DNA from: Alphaproteobacteria bacterium
GTDB lineage: Bacteria > Pseudomonadota > Alphaproteobacteria > UBA828
Direction: 5' to 3'
Length of the DNA stretch: 43,824 bases
Assembly (NCBI GenBank): GCA_022820945.1
Contig: JAJEEP010000001.1
Location: 1 to 43,824 of the forward strand
Made by a program: the position numbers and the translations under genes
Notes under the pieces: generated by a model
Databases searched by the model: none
The model's input: the letters and a program-made list of their open reading frames with translations, nothing else
Told to the model about the DNA's origin: nothing
In this document: piece after piece, positions 7,870-16,231 of the stretch
Position numbering within the stretch: position 1 is the first letter of the stretch
Layout of the letters: each line of letters starts with the position of its first letter

Positions 7870-9029
7870 GAATCGTCGAAATCCGGGACATCGCCGTGCC
7901 CATGGGCGCGCCGATGCGGAACGCCGTCATCGACTTCAGCAAGATGACCGTGAGCGCGGTCGCGGTGGTGACCGACGTCGTGCGCGGCGGCAAACCGGTC
8001 GTGGGCTTCGGCTTCAACGCCAACGGCCGCTACGCCCAGAGTGCCGCGATCCACGAACGCCTCGCGCCGCGCGTTCTGGAAGAACCCGACGAGCACACGA
8101 GCGCCGACGGCACCGCCCTCGACCCCCGCGCCATCCGCCGCCTGATGATGCGGAACGAAAAGCCTGGCGGCCACGGCGAGCGCGCGGTCGCGGTGGCGGC
8201 GGTCGACATCGCGGTCTGGGACGCCGCCGCCAAGCTCCGCGACATGCCGCTCTGGGCGCTGATCGCCGAGCACGCAGGCAACCCGGCGCCGGAGCGGCAC
8301 ATTCCGGTCTACGCCGCCGGCGGCTACTACGACCCCGACAAGGGGACGGACGGCCTCGTCGCCGAGATGCAGCGCTACCTCGACGAGGGCTACACCCAGG
8401 TCAAGATGAAGATCGGCGGGGCCTCCCTCGACGAAGACCTCGCCCGGGTCGAGGCGGTGCTCGCATTGCTCGGCGGCGACGGCTCGCGCCTCGCGGTGGA
8501 CGCGAACGGCCGCTTCGACCAGGAGACCGCGCTTCGCTACGCCGATGCGATGGCCCCCTACGGCCTCGCCTGGTACGAGGAGCCGGGCGATCCGCTGGAC
8601 TTTTCCCTCAACGCGGCGGTGGTGGCGACCTACCCCGACCCCATCGCGACCGGCGAGAACCTGCTCTCGCTGCAGGATGCGCGGAATCTGCTGCGCTTCG
8701 GCGGGATGCGGCCCGAAATCGACTACGTCCAGTTCGACCCCGCCCTGGCCTATGGCGTGGGCGAGACCATCGACATCGTGGCCATGATGGAGGCGGAGGG
8801 CTGGTCGCCCCGCCGCTTCCTGCCCCACGGCGGCAACTTGCTGGCGCTCTCCGTCGCCGGCGGGCTTTCCCTTGGCGGCTGCGAATCCTATCCGGGCGTG
8901 TTCCAGCCCTTCGGCGGCTTCGCCGACGAGACCCCGGTCGAGGACGGCCGGGTCCGCCTCGGCGACGCGCCCGGCGCCGGCTTCGAGCGCAAGGCTGCGC
9001 TCAACGAGCTGTTGCAAACTCTGCTCTAA
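7866..9029 (+). CDS. tarD: D-tartrate-dehydratase-like enzyme, enolase superfamily
   Basis: This 387-residue enolase-superfamily (mandelate racemase subgroup) protein resembles TarD, the D(-)-tartrate dehydratase described from Bradyrhizobium, which forms oxaloacetate. The expected catalytic pattern is in place: KMKIGG (Lys182), VDANGRF (Asp212), WYEEPGDPLDF (Glu238), ATGEN (Glu264) and FLPHGG (His321). These fall within one or two residues of the TarD numbering as I remember it. The GYPGVFQPFGGFAD-like end region (ESYPGVFQPFGGFADE) also matches. It is translationally coupled to the upstream PxpC-like gene by a 4-bp overlap. The substrate could be another hydroxy-diacid, since assignments in this superfamily often shift, but TarD is the best match I can make. 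Confidence 0.8.
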   Translation: MRIVEIRDIAVPMGAPMRNAVIDFSKMTVSAVAVVTDVVRGGKPVVGFGFNANGRYAQSAAIHERLAPRVLEEPDEHTSADGTALDPRAIRRLMMRNEKPGGHGERAVAVAAVDIAVWDAAAKLRDMPLWALIAEHAGNPAPERHIPVYAAGGYYDPDKGTDGLVAEMQRYLDEGYTQVKMKIGGASLDEDLARVEAVLALLGGDGSRLAVDANGRFDQETALRYADAMAPYGLAWYEEPGDPLDFSLNAAVVATYPDPIATGENLLSLQDARNLLRFGGMRPEIDYVQFDPALAYGVGETIDIVAMMEAEGWSPRRFLPHGGNLLALSVAGGLSLGGCESYPGVFQPFGGFADETPVEDGRVRLGDAPGAGFERKAALNELLQTLL

Positions 9030-9119
9030 GCGGCGCTTGTCGAGATCGGTCGCGGGCGGTTAGAACCCTCACTCAGCCGCCGGTGCGGCGCGGCGAACAT
9101 GAGCGGGAGGCCACGGGCC

Positions 9120-10046
9120 ATGAGCAAAGTCATCATCACCTGCGCGGTCACGGGGTCGATCCATACCCCCACCATGTCGCCGCACCTGCCGATCACGCCG
9201 GACGAGATCGCAGCCGACGGCGTGGCGGCGGCCGAGGCCGGCGCCTCGATCCTCCACCTCCACGCCCGCGACCCGAACGACGGCCGGCCGACGCCCGATC
9301 CGGACGTGTTCATGGCCTTCCTGCCGCGCATCAAGCAGCAGTCGGACGCGGTCATCAACATCACCACCGGCGGCGGACTCGGCATGTCCCTCGACGAGCG
9401 CCTCGCCGCGCCGCGCCGCGCGAGCCCGGAGATGACCTCGCTCAACATGGGCTCCATGAACTTCGGCATCTACCCGATGCTGAACCGCTACAAGGAGTTC
9501 AAGTACGACTGGGAGCGGCCCCATCTGGAGGGCACAAAGGATTTTATTTTCCGAAATACTTTCAAAGACATCGAATACATCATGAAGGATTTGGGTGAAG
9601 GCCACGGCGTGCGCTTTGAGTTCGAGTGCTACGACGTCGGCCATCTTTACAACCTGGCCCATTTTGTCGACCGCGGCCTGGTCAAGCCGCCGCTCTTCGT
9701 GCAGACTATCTTCGGCATTCTAGGCGGCATCGGCGCCGACCATGAGAATCTGATGCACATGCGCCGCATTGCCAACAAGCTGTTCGGCGACGACTACCGC
9801 TGGTCGATCCTGGCCGCCGGCCGCCACCAGATGAGCTTTGTCACCATGGGCGCGATGATGGGCGGCAACATCCGCGTCGGGCTGGAGGACAGCCTCTTCC
9901 TCGGCAAGGGCGAGCTCGCGCCCTCCAACGCCGCCCAGGTGGTCAAGGCCAGGCGCATCGTCGAGGAGCTTTCGCTGGAGGTGGCGACGCCCGCCGAGGC
10001 GCGCGAGATGCTGGGCCTCAAGGGCGGCGATCAGGTCGCCTTCTGA
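9120..10046 (+). CDS. Beta-keto acid cleavage enzyme (BKACE, DUF849 family)
   Basis: The 308-residue product matches the BKACE family, whose founding member Kce converts 3-keto-5-aminohexanoate and acetyl-CoA to acetoacetate and a CoA ester. The zinc-binding His pair sits in ILHLHARDPNDGRPT (His46, His48). The N-terminus VIITCAVTGSIHTP and the NITTGGG stretch are also characteristic. The ATG at 9120 is preferred over the one at 9099 because GGGAGG lies between them at suitable distance. Codons 9537-9600 are strikingly AT-rich (about a third G+C by count) against a G+C-rich gene, although the protein remains continuous. Many BKACE members act on beta-keto acids other than the lysine-fermentation intermediate; the substrate here is open. 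Confidence 0.87.
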   Translation: MSKVIITCAVTGSIHTPTMSPHLPITPDEIAADGVAAAEAGASILHLHARDPNDGRPTPDPDVFMAFLPRIKQQSDAVINITTGGGLGMSLDERLAAPRRASPEMTSLNMGSMNFGIYPMLNRYKEFKYDWERPHLEGTKDFIFRNTFKDIEYIMKDLGEGHGVRFEFECYDVGHLYNLAHFVDRGLVKPPLFVQTIFGILGGIGADHENLMHMRRIANKLFGDDYRWSILAAGRHQMSFVTMGAMMGGNIRVGLEDSLFLGKGELAPSNAAQVVKARRIVEELSLEVATPAEAREMLGLKGGDQVAF

Positions 10047-10074
10047 GCTTGGCGCGACCGAACCCGAATCGCGC

Positions 10075-10899
10075 ATGAGCATCGCAGCCACCGGTATCGA
10101 CGACGCCATTGCCGAGAGGTTCCAGCGGGACGGCGTCGTTCATCTGGCGGGCGCGTTCGCGGACTGGCTCGATCCCCTGCGCGCCGGTGTCGAGCGCAAC
10201 ATGCGCACCCCCGGCCCCTACACGAAGGAGTACGAGCCGGAGGGTTCGAAGGGCTATTTCTTCGGCGATTACTGCAACTGGGCCCGCGTGCCCGAATATC
10301 GCGACTTCGTGTACCGCTCCCACGCAGCGGCACTGGCCGCCCGGCTCATGGGGTCCGGCACGGCGCGCTTCTTCCACGAGCACGTGCTGGTGAAGGAGCC
10401 GCGAACCGAATCGCGCACGCCCTGGCACCACGACCTGCCCTACTACTGCATCGACGGCACCCAGTGCGTGAGCTTCTGGACCGCGCTCGACCCCGTTCCC
10501 CGCGCGATGTGCCTGGAGCTTGTCGTGGGCTCGCACCGCTGGGGCAAGTCGTTCATGCCGAAGAAATTTGTGGGCGTGGACTACCGGCGGGAAGGCGAGG
10601 CCCTCGACACCATGCCGGACATCGACGGGCACCGGGACGACTACGAGATCGCGTCGTTCGACATGGCGCCGGGCGACGCCATCGCCTTCCACTTCCTCAC
10701 CGTCCACGGCGCGGCGGGCAACGCCTCGGCTTCGGCGCGGCGTCGCGCCTTCGTTCACCGCTGGGTGGGCGACGACGTGCGCTTCAAGGTACGCCCCGGC
10801 GAGGTCTCGCCGCCGTTCCCCGAGGCGCACCGGCGCTTGAGCGACGGCGATCCCCTCGACGACCCCGAATTTCCACTCGTCTGGCCGTCGGGAGATTAG
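10075..10899 (+). CDS. Phytanoyl-CoA dioxygenase-like Fe(II)/2-oxoglutarate oxygenase
   Basis: This 274-residue protein looks like the PhyH family of Fe(II)/2-oxoglutarate-dependent oxygenases, which hydroxylate small substrates using O2. A likely iron triad is present: the HxD in TPWHHDLPYY (His118, Asp120) and a distal His in LTVHGAAGN (His211). An arginine cluster follows at 222-224 (ARRRAFVHRW), suited to binding 2-oxoglutarate. FHEHVLVKEP precedes the HxD as in many bacterial PhyH proteins. It starts 28 bp after the BKACE gene on the same strand, so co-transcription is likely. The substrate cannot be told from sequence; hydroxylation of an intermediate of the same pathway is only a guess. 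Confidence 0.82.
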   Translation: MSIAATGIDDAIAERFQRDGVVHLAGAFADWLDPLRAGVERNMRTPGPYTKEYEPEGSKGYFFGDYCNWARVPEYRDFVYRSHAAALAARLMGSGTARFFHEHVLVKEPRTESRTPWHHDLPYYCIDGTQCVSFWTALDPVPRAMCLELVVGSHRWGKSFMPKKFVGVDYRREGEALDTMPDIDGHRDDYEIASFDMAPGDAIAFHFLTVHGAAGNASASARRRAFVHRWVGDDVRFKVRPGEVSPPFPEAHRRLSDGDPLDDPEFPLVWPSGD

Positions 10900-11037
10900 C
10901 GCCCGGCGTCTGAGGGCCGGGTCGCGAAGCGGCCCGGAGCGCGCGACTGCGCGCCACGCCGAAGGCGCGTAAGCCAGGCGAGCGTCGCGCGGATACGCGC
11001 GCGGGGGCGCGCGATGCGAGCGCCCAGCGTCTGAGGG
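10900..11037. repeat. GC-rich intergenic element flanked by 17-bp direct repeats
   Basis: CGCCCGGCGTCTGAGGG (10900-10916) recurs as CGCCCAGCGTCTGAGGG (11021-11037) with one mismatch. The 104 bp between are almost pure G+C, with GGGCCG/CGGCCC hairpin arms (10914-10919 and 10930-10935) and many GCGC runs. It lies between the convergent oxygenase and cytochrome c' genes, so it may act in transcription ending or be a small dispersed repeat. No T tract follows the hairpin. Confidence 0.45.
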
Positions 11038-11057
11038 AACTGTAAAGAGTCTCCCCG

Positions 11058-11543
11058 TCAGAACTTCTCGGCGCGGAATGAGCGGTGGCAACCGCCGCAG
11101 CCTGCGCCTACCGCGCCGAACGCACCCTGAAGGCTGGCGAGATCGGTTCCGGCCGCCACGACCATCGCCTCCAGCGCCTTGGTCAGCGCGTCGGACTTCT
11201 CGACTATCGCCGGGAAGGTGGTCCAAATCTCGGGCAAGGCTCGGGTCTTGCCCGGAAGGGACTGGTTGTCCGAGCCGGGTGGCCACATCGCTCCCACGTC
11301 CATGGTGTTGAGTGCCAGCAGGCTGTTGACCACCCCGGTGGCCTGCGCCGCGTCGTAGGGAGCCTGCCCCTTCGCGATTGCCGCCAGCTGGCCCATGAAG
11401 AAGCCGTTGAGTTGCATGTGGGCCTGGCGGGCCTTGACTGCCGCCGAGTGGTCCTCCTGGGCGCTTGCCATGCCCGACCCGGTGAATACGGCCAGCGCCA
11501 TAGCCAGTGCGGCTGCGCCCGCGATCCATGTCCGTTTTCTCAT
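11058..11543 (-). CDS. Cytochrome c' family protein, periplasmic
   Basis: A 161-residue precursor has a Sec signal peptide (basic MRKRTW, then a hydrophobic Ala-rich stretch, with likely cleavage after ASA) and a single haem-binding CGGCH near the C-terminus, followed by RSFR. One haem close to the end of a roughly 130-residue mature chain is the cytochrome c' plan, a four-helix bundle that binds NO or CO or carries electrons in the periplasm. The ATG at 11543 is chosen because an AGGGGGG sits at proper spacing; the GTG three bases upstream is too close. The gene stands alone between convergent and divergent neighbours. A link to the surrounding catabolic genes is not evident. Confidence 0.87.
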   Translation of the reverse strand: MRKRTWIAGAAALAMALAVFTGSGMASAQEDHSAAVKARQAHMQLNGFFMGQLAAIAKGQAPYDAAQATGVVNSLLALNTMDVGAMWPPGSDNQSLPGKTRALPEIWTTFPAIVEKSDALTKALEAMVVAAGTDLASLQGAFGAVGAGCGGCHRSFRAEKF

Positions 11544-11688
11544 CACCGCCCCCCTGTTCGTGTGTTGTTTTCTTTGCCCTGACTCGAAGCCTACCCCTCC
11601 CCGCCGCCCGCCGCCATCGCCAATTGCCGCGTGCGGGCTATGGCAGGCGGTGGCGGACGGCTCTCGGAACGCCGACGACCGCCCTCAC

Positions 11689-11862
11689 CTAGCAATGGCG
11701 ATCGGCCTTCAAGCCCGCAACACGCACCACCAGGTCAAAGTCCACGTCATCGCAAAATTTCGCGGCATCGACGCGGCTGGCACGCAACTCGTCCAGATTG
11801 CCCTCCCATCCCGAGCCGCGCAGCTTCCGGGGGTCGTCATCGATGTCTACGTCGGCGCATGA
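11689..11862 (-). CDS. Small hypothetical protein, possibly an antitoxin remnant
   Basis: In the 420-bp gap between the cytochrome c' and HyuA-like genes, the clearest open frame on either strand encodes about 57 residues from an ATG at 11862 (another ATG is at 11871). No good ribosome-binding site is visible. The middle reads LRGSGWEGNLDELRASR, which recalls the C-terminal tail of VapB-type antitoxins (a GWEGDLD-like pattern). The usual N-terminal ribbon-helix-helix or AbrB portion is absent and the C-terminus is unlike a toxin. Codon third positions are moderately G+C rich, so it may be a real small gene or a decayed fragment. The rest of the gap (11547-11688, 11872-11966) shows nothing I can identify. 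Confidence 0.25.
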   Translation of the reverse strand, partial: SCADVDIDDDPRKLRGSGWEGNLDELRASRVDAAKFCDDVDFDLVVRVAGLKADRHC

Positions 11863-11966
11863 CATACGCATCGATTACACCATGATCGCCCCAGCATCCA
11901 CGGGTTGACGGCTTGCGTTCGCCCGCTCGCCGCGCAAGATGGCGGCCGGAAACGGAAGGGCTTCGG

Positions 11967-14087
11967 ATGAGCGCACCTGGCGACGCCCGCTACGTGGTCG
12001 CGACCGACGTCGGCGGCACCTGCACGGACGCAGTGCTGTTCGCCGCCGGCGAGCCGGTACGCCTCGGCAAGGCGCTCTCCACCCCGCCCGACTTCGCGGA
12101 TGGCGTGCTTGCCGCCGTCGGCGCTGCGGCGGAGGACCTCGGCCTCACCACCGACGAGCTCCTGGCGCGGACATCGCTCTTCATGCACGGCTCGACGGTC
12201 GTCGACAACACGCTGTTCACGCGCAGCGGCGCGCGGACAGGCTTGGTTACCACCGAAGGCTTCGAGGACACGCTGATCATTACCCGCGGCGCCTATGGCC
12301 GCTGGGCCGGACTCACGGAGGACGGCATCAAGCACCCGGTGGCGACCGACCGCGCCCCGCCGCTGGTGCCGGGCGCACGGACCAGGGGCGTGCCGGAGCG
12401 GGTCGACTACAAGGGCGCCGTGCTGCGCGCGCTGGACGAAGACGCAGTGCGTCAGGCCATCCGCTCGCTGGTCGAGGACGAGGAGATCGAGGCGCTCGCG
12501 GTCTCCTTCCTCTGGTCCTTCTACAACGCCACCCACGAGCAACGGGTGGGCGAACTGATCCGCGAGGTCGCGCCCGATGTCTACGTCACGCTCTCGAGCG
12601 AAATCGCGCCGGTGCCGGGCGAGTACGAGCGCGCGTCCACGACCGTCATCAACGCCTACGCCGGACGCATCGCCAGCGACTACATCACCAGCCTGCAGGC
12701 GTTGCTGCGGGATCGAGGCTACGACGGGCCGCTGCTGGTGATGCAGGGCTACGGCGGCCTGCTGCCGGCGGAGGAAGCCGCTGAACGGGCCGTGGGCATG
12801 CTCGAATGCGGCCCCGCCGCAGGCGTCATCGGTAGCCGCCATCTCGGCCGCCTCATGGAGGACGAGGACATTATCGCCTGCGACATGGGTGGCACGACCT
12901 TCAAGGTGGGCGTGATCCAGGGTGGCGCCATCGACTATGCCCGCGAGCCCATGGTCGACCGCTACCACTACGTGGCGCCCAAGATCGAAGTCGTGTCCAT
13001 CGGCGCCGGCGGCGGCAGCATCGTCGCGCTTGACCCGGCCACCGGCGTGCCGGGCGTGGGCCCCGCGAGCGCGGGCGCCAGGCCCGGCCCGGTCTGCTAC
13101 GGCCTCGGCGGGGACGAGCCCACGCTCACCGATGTCATGCTGCTGGTGGGCTACATGGACCCCGGCACCTTCCTCGGCGGCACCATCGCTCTCGATGCCG
13201 AGGCGGCCCGACGGGTCTTCTCGGAGAAGGTCGCGAAGCCTCTCGGCATGAGCGTGGAGGAGGCCGCCATCGGCATCTACCGCATCGCCGCAGCGCAGAT
13301 CGCCGACCTGATCCATGAGATCACCGTCGAACGCGGCCTCGACCCCAGAGATTTTGTGCTGCACGCCTTCGGCGGTACATGCGGCCTGCTCTGCGGCGTG
13401 TTCGGCGCCGAGCTCGGCGTCAGGCGAATCGTGGTGCCCTACACCGCCTCGGTGAACGCTGCCTTCGGCCTGCTCTCGGCCGACATCGTGCACGAATACA
13501 GCGTCACCAAGACGCTTCCCGTTCCGAGCCCGGCCGACGAGATCAACGAGATCTACGCGCCGATGGCGGCCCGCGCTCGCGAGCAGCTTGCCGCCGAAGG
13601 GTTCGCTGACGATGCGATCACTCTCGACCGGTCGGTTGACCTGCGCTACGGACGCCAGGTGCACGAGGTGACGACGCCGGTCGCGGGCAGCGGGCCGATG
13701 GACGAGGGTGCCGTCGGCCGCCTCGCCGCGGACTTCGAGGCGCTCTACGAACGCAAGTTCGGCAAGGGCTCCGCCTACCGCGCAGCCGGCATGGAGATGA
13801 CCATGTTCCGGCTCACCGCACGCGGCCTGGTGGAACGCCCCCGCATCGAGAAGGCGGCGCTGGAAGGCGCCGGCCCGGAGGGGGCGCGGATCGGCAAGCG
13901 GGACATCTACGTGGAAGCGGAAGGCGGCTTCGCGCCGGCCGACATCTACGACTTCGAGCGGCTTAGCCCCGGCAACGTCGTCTCCGGCCCCGCCGTCATC
14001 CACACGCCGATCACGACCATCGTCGTCCAGGCTGGCCAGTCCGGCCGGGTGGACGCCTACCGCAATATCTCCATCGAGTTCGGCTGA
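11967..14087 (+). CDS. Hydantoinase A / ketone carboxylase large-subunit family protein (HyuA type)
   Basis: The 706-residue protein has the full HyuA layout: an N-terminal half with the actin-like ATPase motif TDVGGTCTDAVLF (about residue 12) and SLFMHGSTVVDNTLF, then the central hydantoinase A domain with MLECGPAAGV and CDMGGTTFKVGV, and a C-terminal beta-rich part. The family includes N-methylhydantoinases, 5-oxoprolinase and caprolactamase A parts, and acetone and acetophenone carboxylase subunits, all using ATP to activate a carbonyl. The ATG at 11967 follows GGAAGGG; an upstream in-frame ATG (11913) lacks support. HyuB follows after 8 bp and then a small zinc protein, the three-part set seen in carboxylases of this family and not in simple hydantoinases. 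The substrate is unassigned. Confidence 0.86.
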   Translation: MSAPGDARYVVATDVGGTCTDAVLFAAGEPVRLGKALSTPPDFADGVLAAVGAAAEDLGLTTDELLARTSLFMHGSTVVDNTLFTRSGARTGLVTTEGFEDTLIITRGAYGRWAGLTEDGIKHPVATDRAPPLVPGARTRGVPERVDYKGAVLRALDEDAVRQAIRSLVEDEEIEALAVSFLWSFYNATHEQRVGELIREVAPDVYVTLSSEIAPVPGEYERASTTVINAYAGRIASDYITSLQALLRDRGYDGPLLVMQGYGGLLPAEEAAERAVGMLECGPAAGVIGSRHLGRLMEDEDIIACDMGGTTFKVGVIQGGAIDYAREPMVDRYHYVAPKIEVVSIGAGGGSIVALDPATGVPGVGPASAGARPGPVCYGLGGDEPTLTDVMLLVGYMDPGTFLGGTIALDAEAARRVFSEKVAKPLGMSVEEAAIGIYRIAAAQIADLIHEITVERGLDPRDFVLHAFGGTCGLLCGVFGAELGVRRIVVPYTASVNAAFGLLSADIVHEYSVTKTLPVPSPADEINEIYAPMAARAREQLAAEGFADDAITLDRSVDLRYGRQVHEVTTPVAGSGPMDEGAVGRLAADFEALYERKFGKGSAYRAAGMEMTMFRLTARGLVERPRIEKAALEGAGPEGARIGKRDIYVEAEGGFAPADIYDFERLSPGNVVSGPAVIHTPITTIVVQAGQSGRVDAYRNISIEFG

Positions 14088-14095
14088 GGCCCGCC

Positions 14096-15925
14096 ATGGA
14101 CCCCATCACCTTCTCCATCATCCGCCACCGGCTCTTCCGCGTCATCGACGAGGCGGTGATCACGCTGAAGCACGTCTCGGGCAGCGCGATCACCAACGAG
14201 GGCCACGACCTCATGGTCTCCCTCTACCGGGCGGACGGCTCGCTGCTCATGGGAGGCGTCGGCTTCCTCCACCACCTGACCAGCGCCGCCGAGGCCTGCA
14301 AGGCGGTCATCCGCCGCTTCGAGGGCGATATCGGCGAAGGCGATGTGTTCCTCACCAACTGCCCCTACACCGCAGCGCTCCACACCTCCGACATCTACCT
14401 CGTTGCGCCGATCCACCACGAGGGCCGGCTGGTGGCCTGGAGCGCCTGCTTCGTCCACGTCTACGACATCGGCGCCATGGTGCCCGGCGGCTTCAGCCCG
14501 GATTCGCGCGACATCTTCACCGAGGGCTTCAGCTCGCCCGGCATCAAGCTGGTCGAGGGCGGCGAGATGCGCCGCGATGTCATGGACACGCTGCTCAACA
14601 TGGTGCGGGCGCCCGAGATGGTGGCGCTCGACCTCTCTTCCATGATCGCGGCCAACAATGTGGCGCGGGAGCGCATGGGCGCGCTGATAGACAAGTACGG
14701 GGCTGGGCCGGTGGACGAGGCCTGCGGTGCCCTGGTAGACCAGTCGGAGACGCTTCTCCGCAAGCGCCTGCGCGAGCTGCCGGATGGCCGCTGGGAGGCG
14801 CGGCAGTATTTCGACATCGAGGGCGAGACCTGCCGGGTTCTGCTCGCCATGACCAAGGAGGGCGACGAGCTCACGTTCGACTTCACCGGCTCCAGCCCGC
14901 AGTCGCACTACGGCATCAACTGCACCTACTGGGCCTCGTGGGGCGGCTTCTTCGCTCCCCTCTTCCCCCTCCTCTGTTACGACATCACCTGGAACGACGG
15001 CGTGCTCAGGCCCATCACGATGATCGCGCCGGAAGGCTCGGTGGTGAACTGCACGCGGCCGGCGCCGGTCTCGCTCGCGACCGTGGGCGCCATCCAGTCG
15101 GTCAACAACGCCGCCTGCACCTGCATCGCCAAGATGCTGTCGGCGAGCGAGACGTATGCCAAGGAGGCGACGGCGGTCTGGCACGGCAGCCACTTCGCCA
15201 TCTTCATGTTCGGCCTTAACCAGCGCCGGCAGGAGGCGATCGGCATCCTGACCGAGACCTTCGGCGGCGCCGGCGGGGCGCGCACCTGGGCCGACGGTAT
15301 CGATGTCGGCGGCGAGATCCCCAACCCCATCGGCCGCATGGCCAATGTCGAGACCACGGAATCGACCTTCCCCGTGCGCTACCTGTTCCGCCGCGCGCGG
15401 CCGGATACCGGGGGGCCGGGGCGCTGGCGCGGCGGCAATTCCATCGAGTTCGCCCTGGTGCAGCACGATTCGCCCGAGGGCGGCATCAACTACGTGGTCT
15501 CCGGCAAGGGCACCGAGTTCTCCATGAGCGAGGGGCTGGGCGGCGGCTACGCCGGCGCGCCCTGCGCCTACCGCTGGGTGCACAACAACGAGGCCAGCGA
15601 GGCCGGGCGCAACGTCAACCCCTTCCCCGCCTCCCTCGACGAGATGACCGGCGAGGCGGAGACGATCTCGTGGGGCGTCTTCCCGCTCAAGGGCGAGGAC
15701 GCGCTCTACGTCCGCTCCGACGGCGGCGGCGGCTTCGGCGACCCGCTGGAGCGGGAGCCCGCACGGGTCCAGACAGACATCGAGGCCGGCACGGTCTCGG
15801 CGGAAGTCGCTGCCTCGGTTTATGGCGTGGTTATGGCCAACGGCGCGGTGGACGAAGCAGCGACCGCCGCACGCCGCGAGGCCCTGCGCACCGCCCGGCT
15901 CGCAACGCCGATGGCCGCCGAATGA
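14096..15925 (+). CDS. Hydantoinase B / ketone carboxylase subunit family protein (HyuB type)
   Basis: This 609-residue protein is the usual partner of the preceding HyuA-type subunit. HyuB-family marks include GHDLMVSLYRADGSLLMGG near residue 36, DVFLTNCPYTAALHTSDI, and, later, PTGGPG-like RPDTGGPGRWRGGNSIEF. It ends with DGGGGFGDPLER, the glycine-rich motif at the C-terminus of most HyuB proteins. Its length is a little above that of common HyuB proteins (about 520-590). Its stop overlaps the start of the small zinc protein by four bases (ATGA), supporting one transcript and a fixed subunit ratio. Whether the complex hydrolyses an amide or carboxylates a ketone cannot be told from this subunit alone. 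Confidence 0.86.
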   Translation: MDPITFSIIRHRLFRVIDEAVITLKHVSGSAITNEGHDLMVSLYRADGSLLMGGVGFLHHLTSAAEACKAVIRRFEGDIGEGDVFLTNCPYTAALHTSDIYLVAPIHHEGRLVAWSACFVHVYDIGAMVPGGFSPDSRDIFTEGFSSPGIKLVEGGEMRRDVMDTLLNMVRAPEMVALDLSSMIAANNVARERMGALIDKYGAGPVDEACGALVDQSETLLRKRLRELPDGRWEARQYFDIEGETCRVLLAMTKEGDELTFDFTGSSPQSHYGINCTYWASWGGFFAPLFPLLCYDITWNDGVLRPITMIAPEGSVVNCTRPAPVSLATVGAIQSVNNAACTCIAKMLSASETYAKEATAVWHGSHFAIFMFGLNQRRQEAIGILTETFGGAGGARTWADGIDVGGEIPNPIGRMANVETTESTFPVRYLFRRARPDTGGPGRWRGGNSIEFALVQHDSPEGGINYVVSGKGTEFSMSEGLGGGYAGAPCAYRWVHNNEASEAGRNVNPFPASLDEMTGEAETISWGVFPLKGEDALYVRSDGGGGFGDPLEREPARVQTDIEAGTVSAEVAASVYGVVMANGAVDEAATAARREALRTARLATPMAAE

Positions 15926-16197
15926 GTACGACCCGCATCTCGGCCACGCTCGTGGTGAACGAAGACCGCGTCATCGCTTGCATGGCTTGCGGCCACGCCC
16001 TTGGCCCCGCCGGGAAGCCCTGGAAGGAGGCCGCACGGCTCGACGAGCAGCCCATGCAAGGCGCGGGCGGCGCGCCCTACAGCAATGCCGAGCGAGTCCT
16101 GCTACGCCGCTTCTTCTGCCCCGGCTGCGGTGCCCTGCTCGACACCGAATCGGCGCTCGCCGGCGATCCCTTCCTCACCGACATCGTACGGGTGTAG
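15922..16197 (+). CDS. Small zinc-binding subunit, acetone/acetophenone carboxylase gamma-like
   Basis: This 91-residue protein carries two Cys pairs, C20-x2-C23 (ACMACGHAL) and C66-x2-C69 (FFCPGCGALLD), typical of the small metal-binding subunit that accompanies HyuA/HyuB-type proteins in acetone and acetophenone carboxylases. It ends with the family-like GDPFLTDI. It is translationally coupled to the HyuB gene (4-bp overlap). Plain hydantoinases and 5-oxoprolinases normally lack this subunit, so its presence is the best hint in the window that the complex is a carboxylase. Similarity is by pattern only; a search against Apc2 and AcxC proteins would settle it. Confidence 0.75.
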   Translation: MSTTRISATLVVNEDRVIACMACGHALGPAGKPWKEAARLDEQPMQGAGGAPYSNAERVLLRRFFCPGCGALLDTESALAGDPFLTDIVRV

Positions 16198-16231
16198 CCT
16201 TTCTGGTGCCGAGGAAGTGCCAAGGTCTATT

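Noticed and set aside
11847..14003. Long minus-strand open frame (718 codons) opposite the HyuA-type gene
   Set aside because: It is a shadow frame caused by high G+C third positions; the plus-strand frame carries clear HyuA motifs and the antisense translation has none.
14057..15583. Long minus-strand open frame opposite the HyuB-type gene
   Set aside because: Antisense shadow with His/Arg/Asp-rich composition and no recognisable domain.
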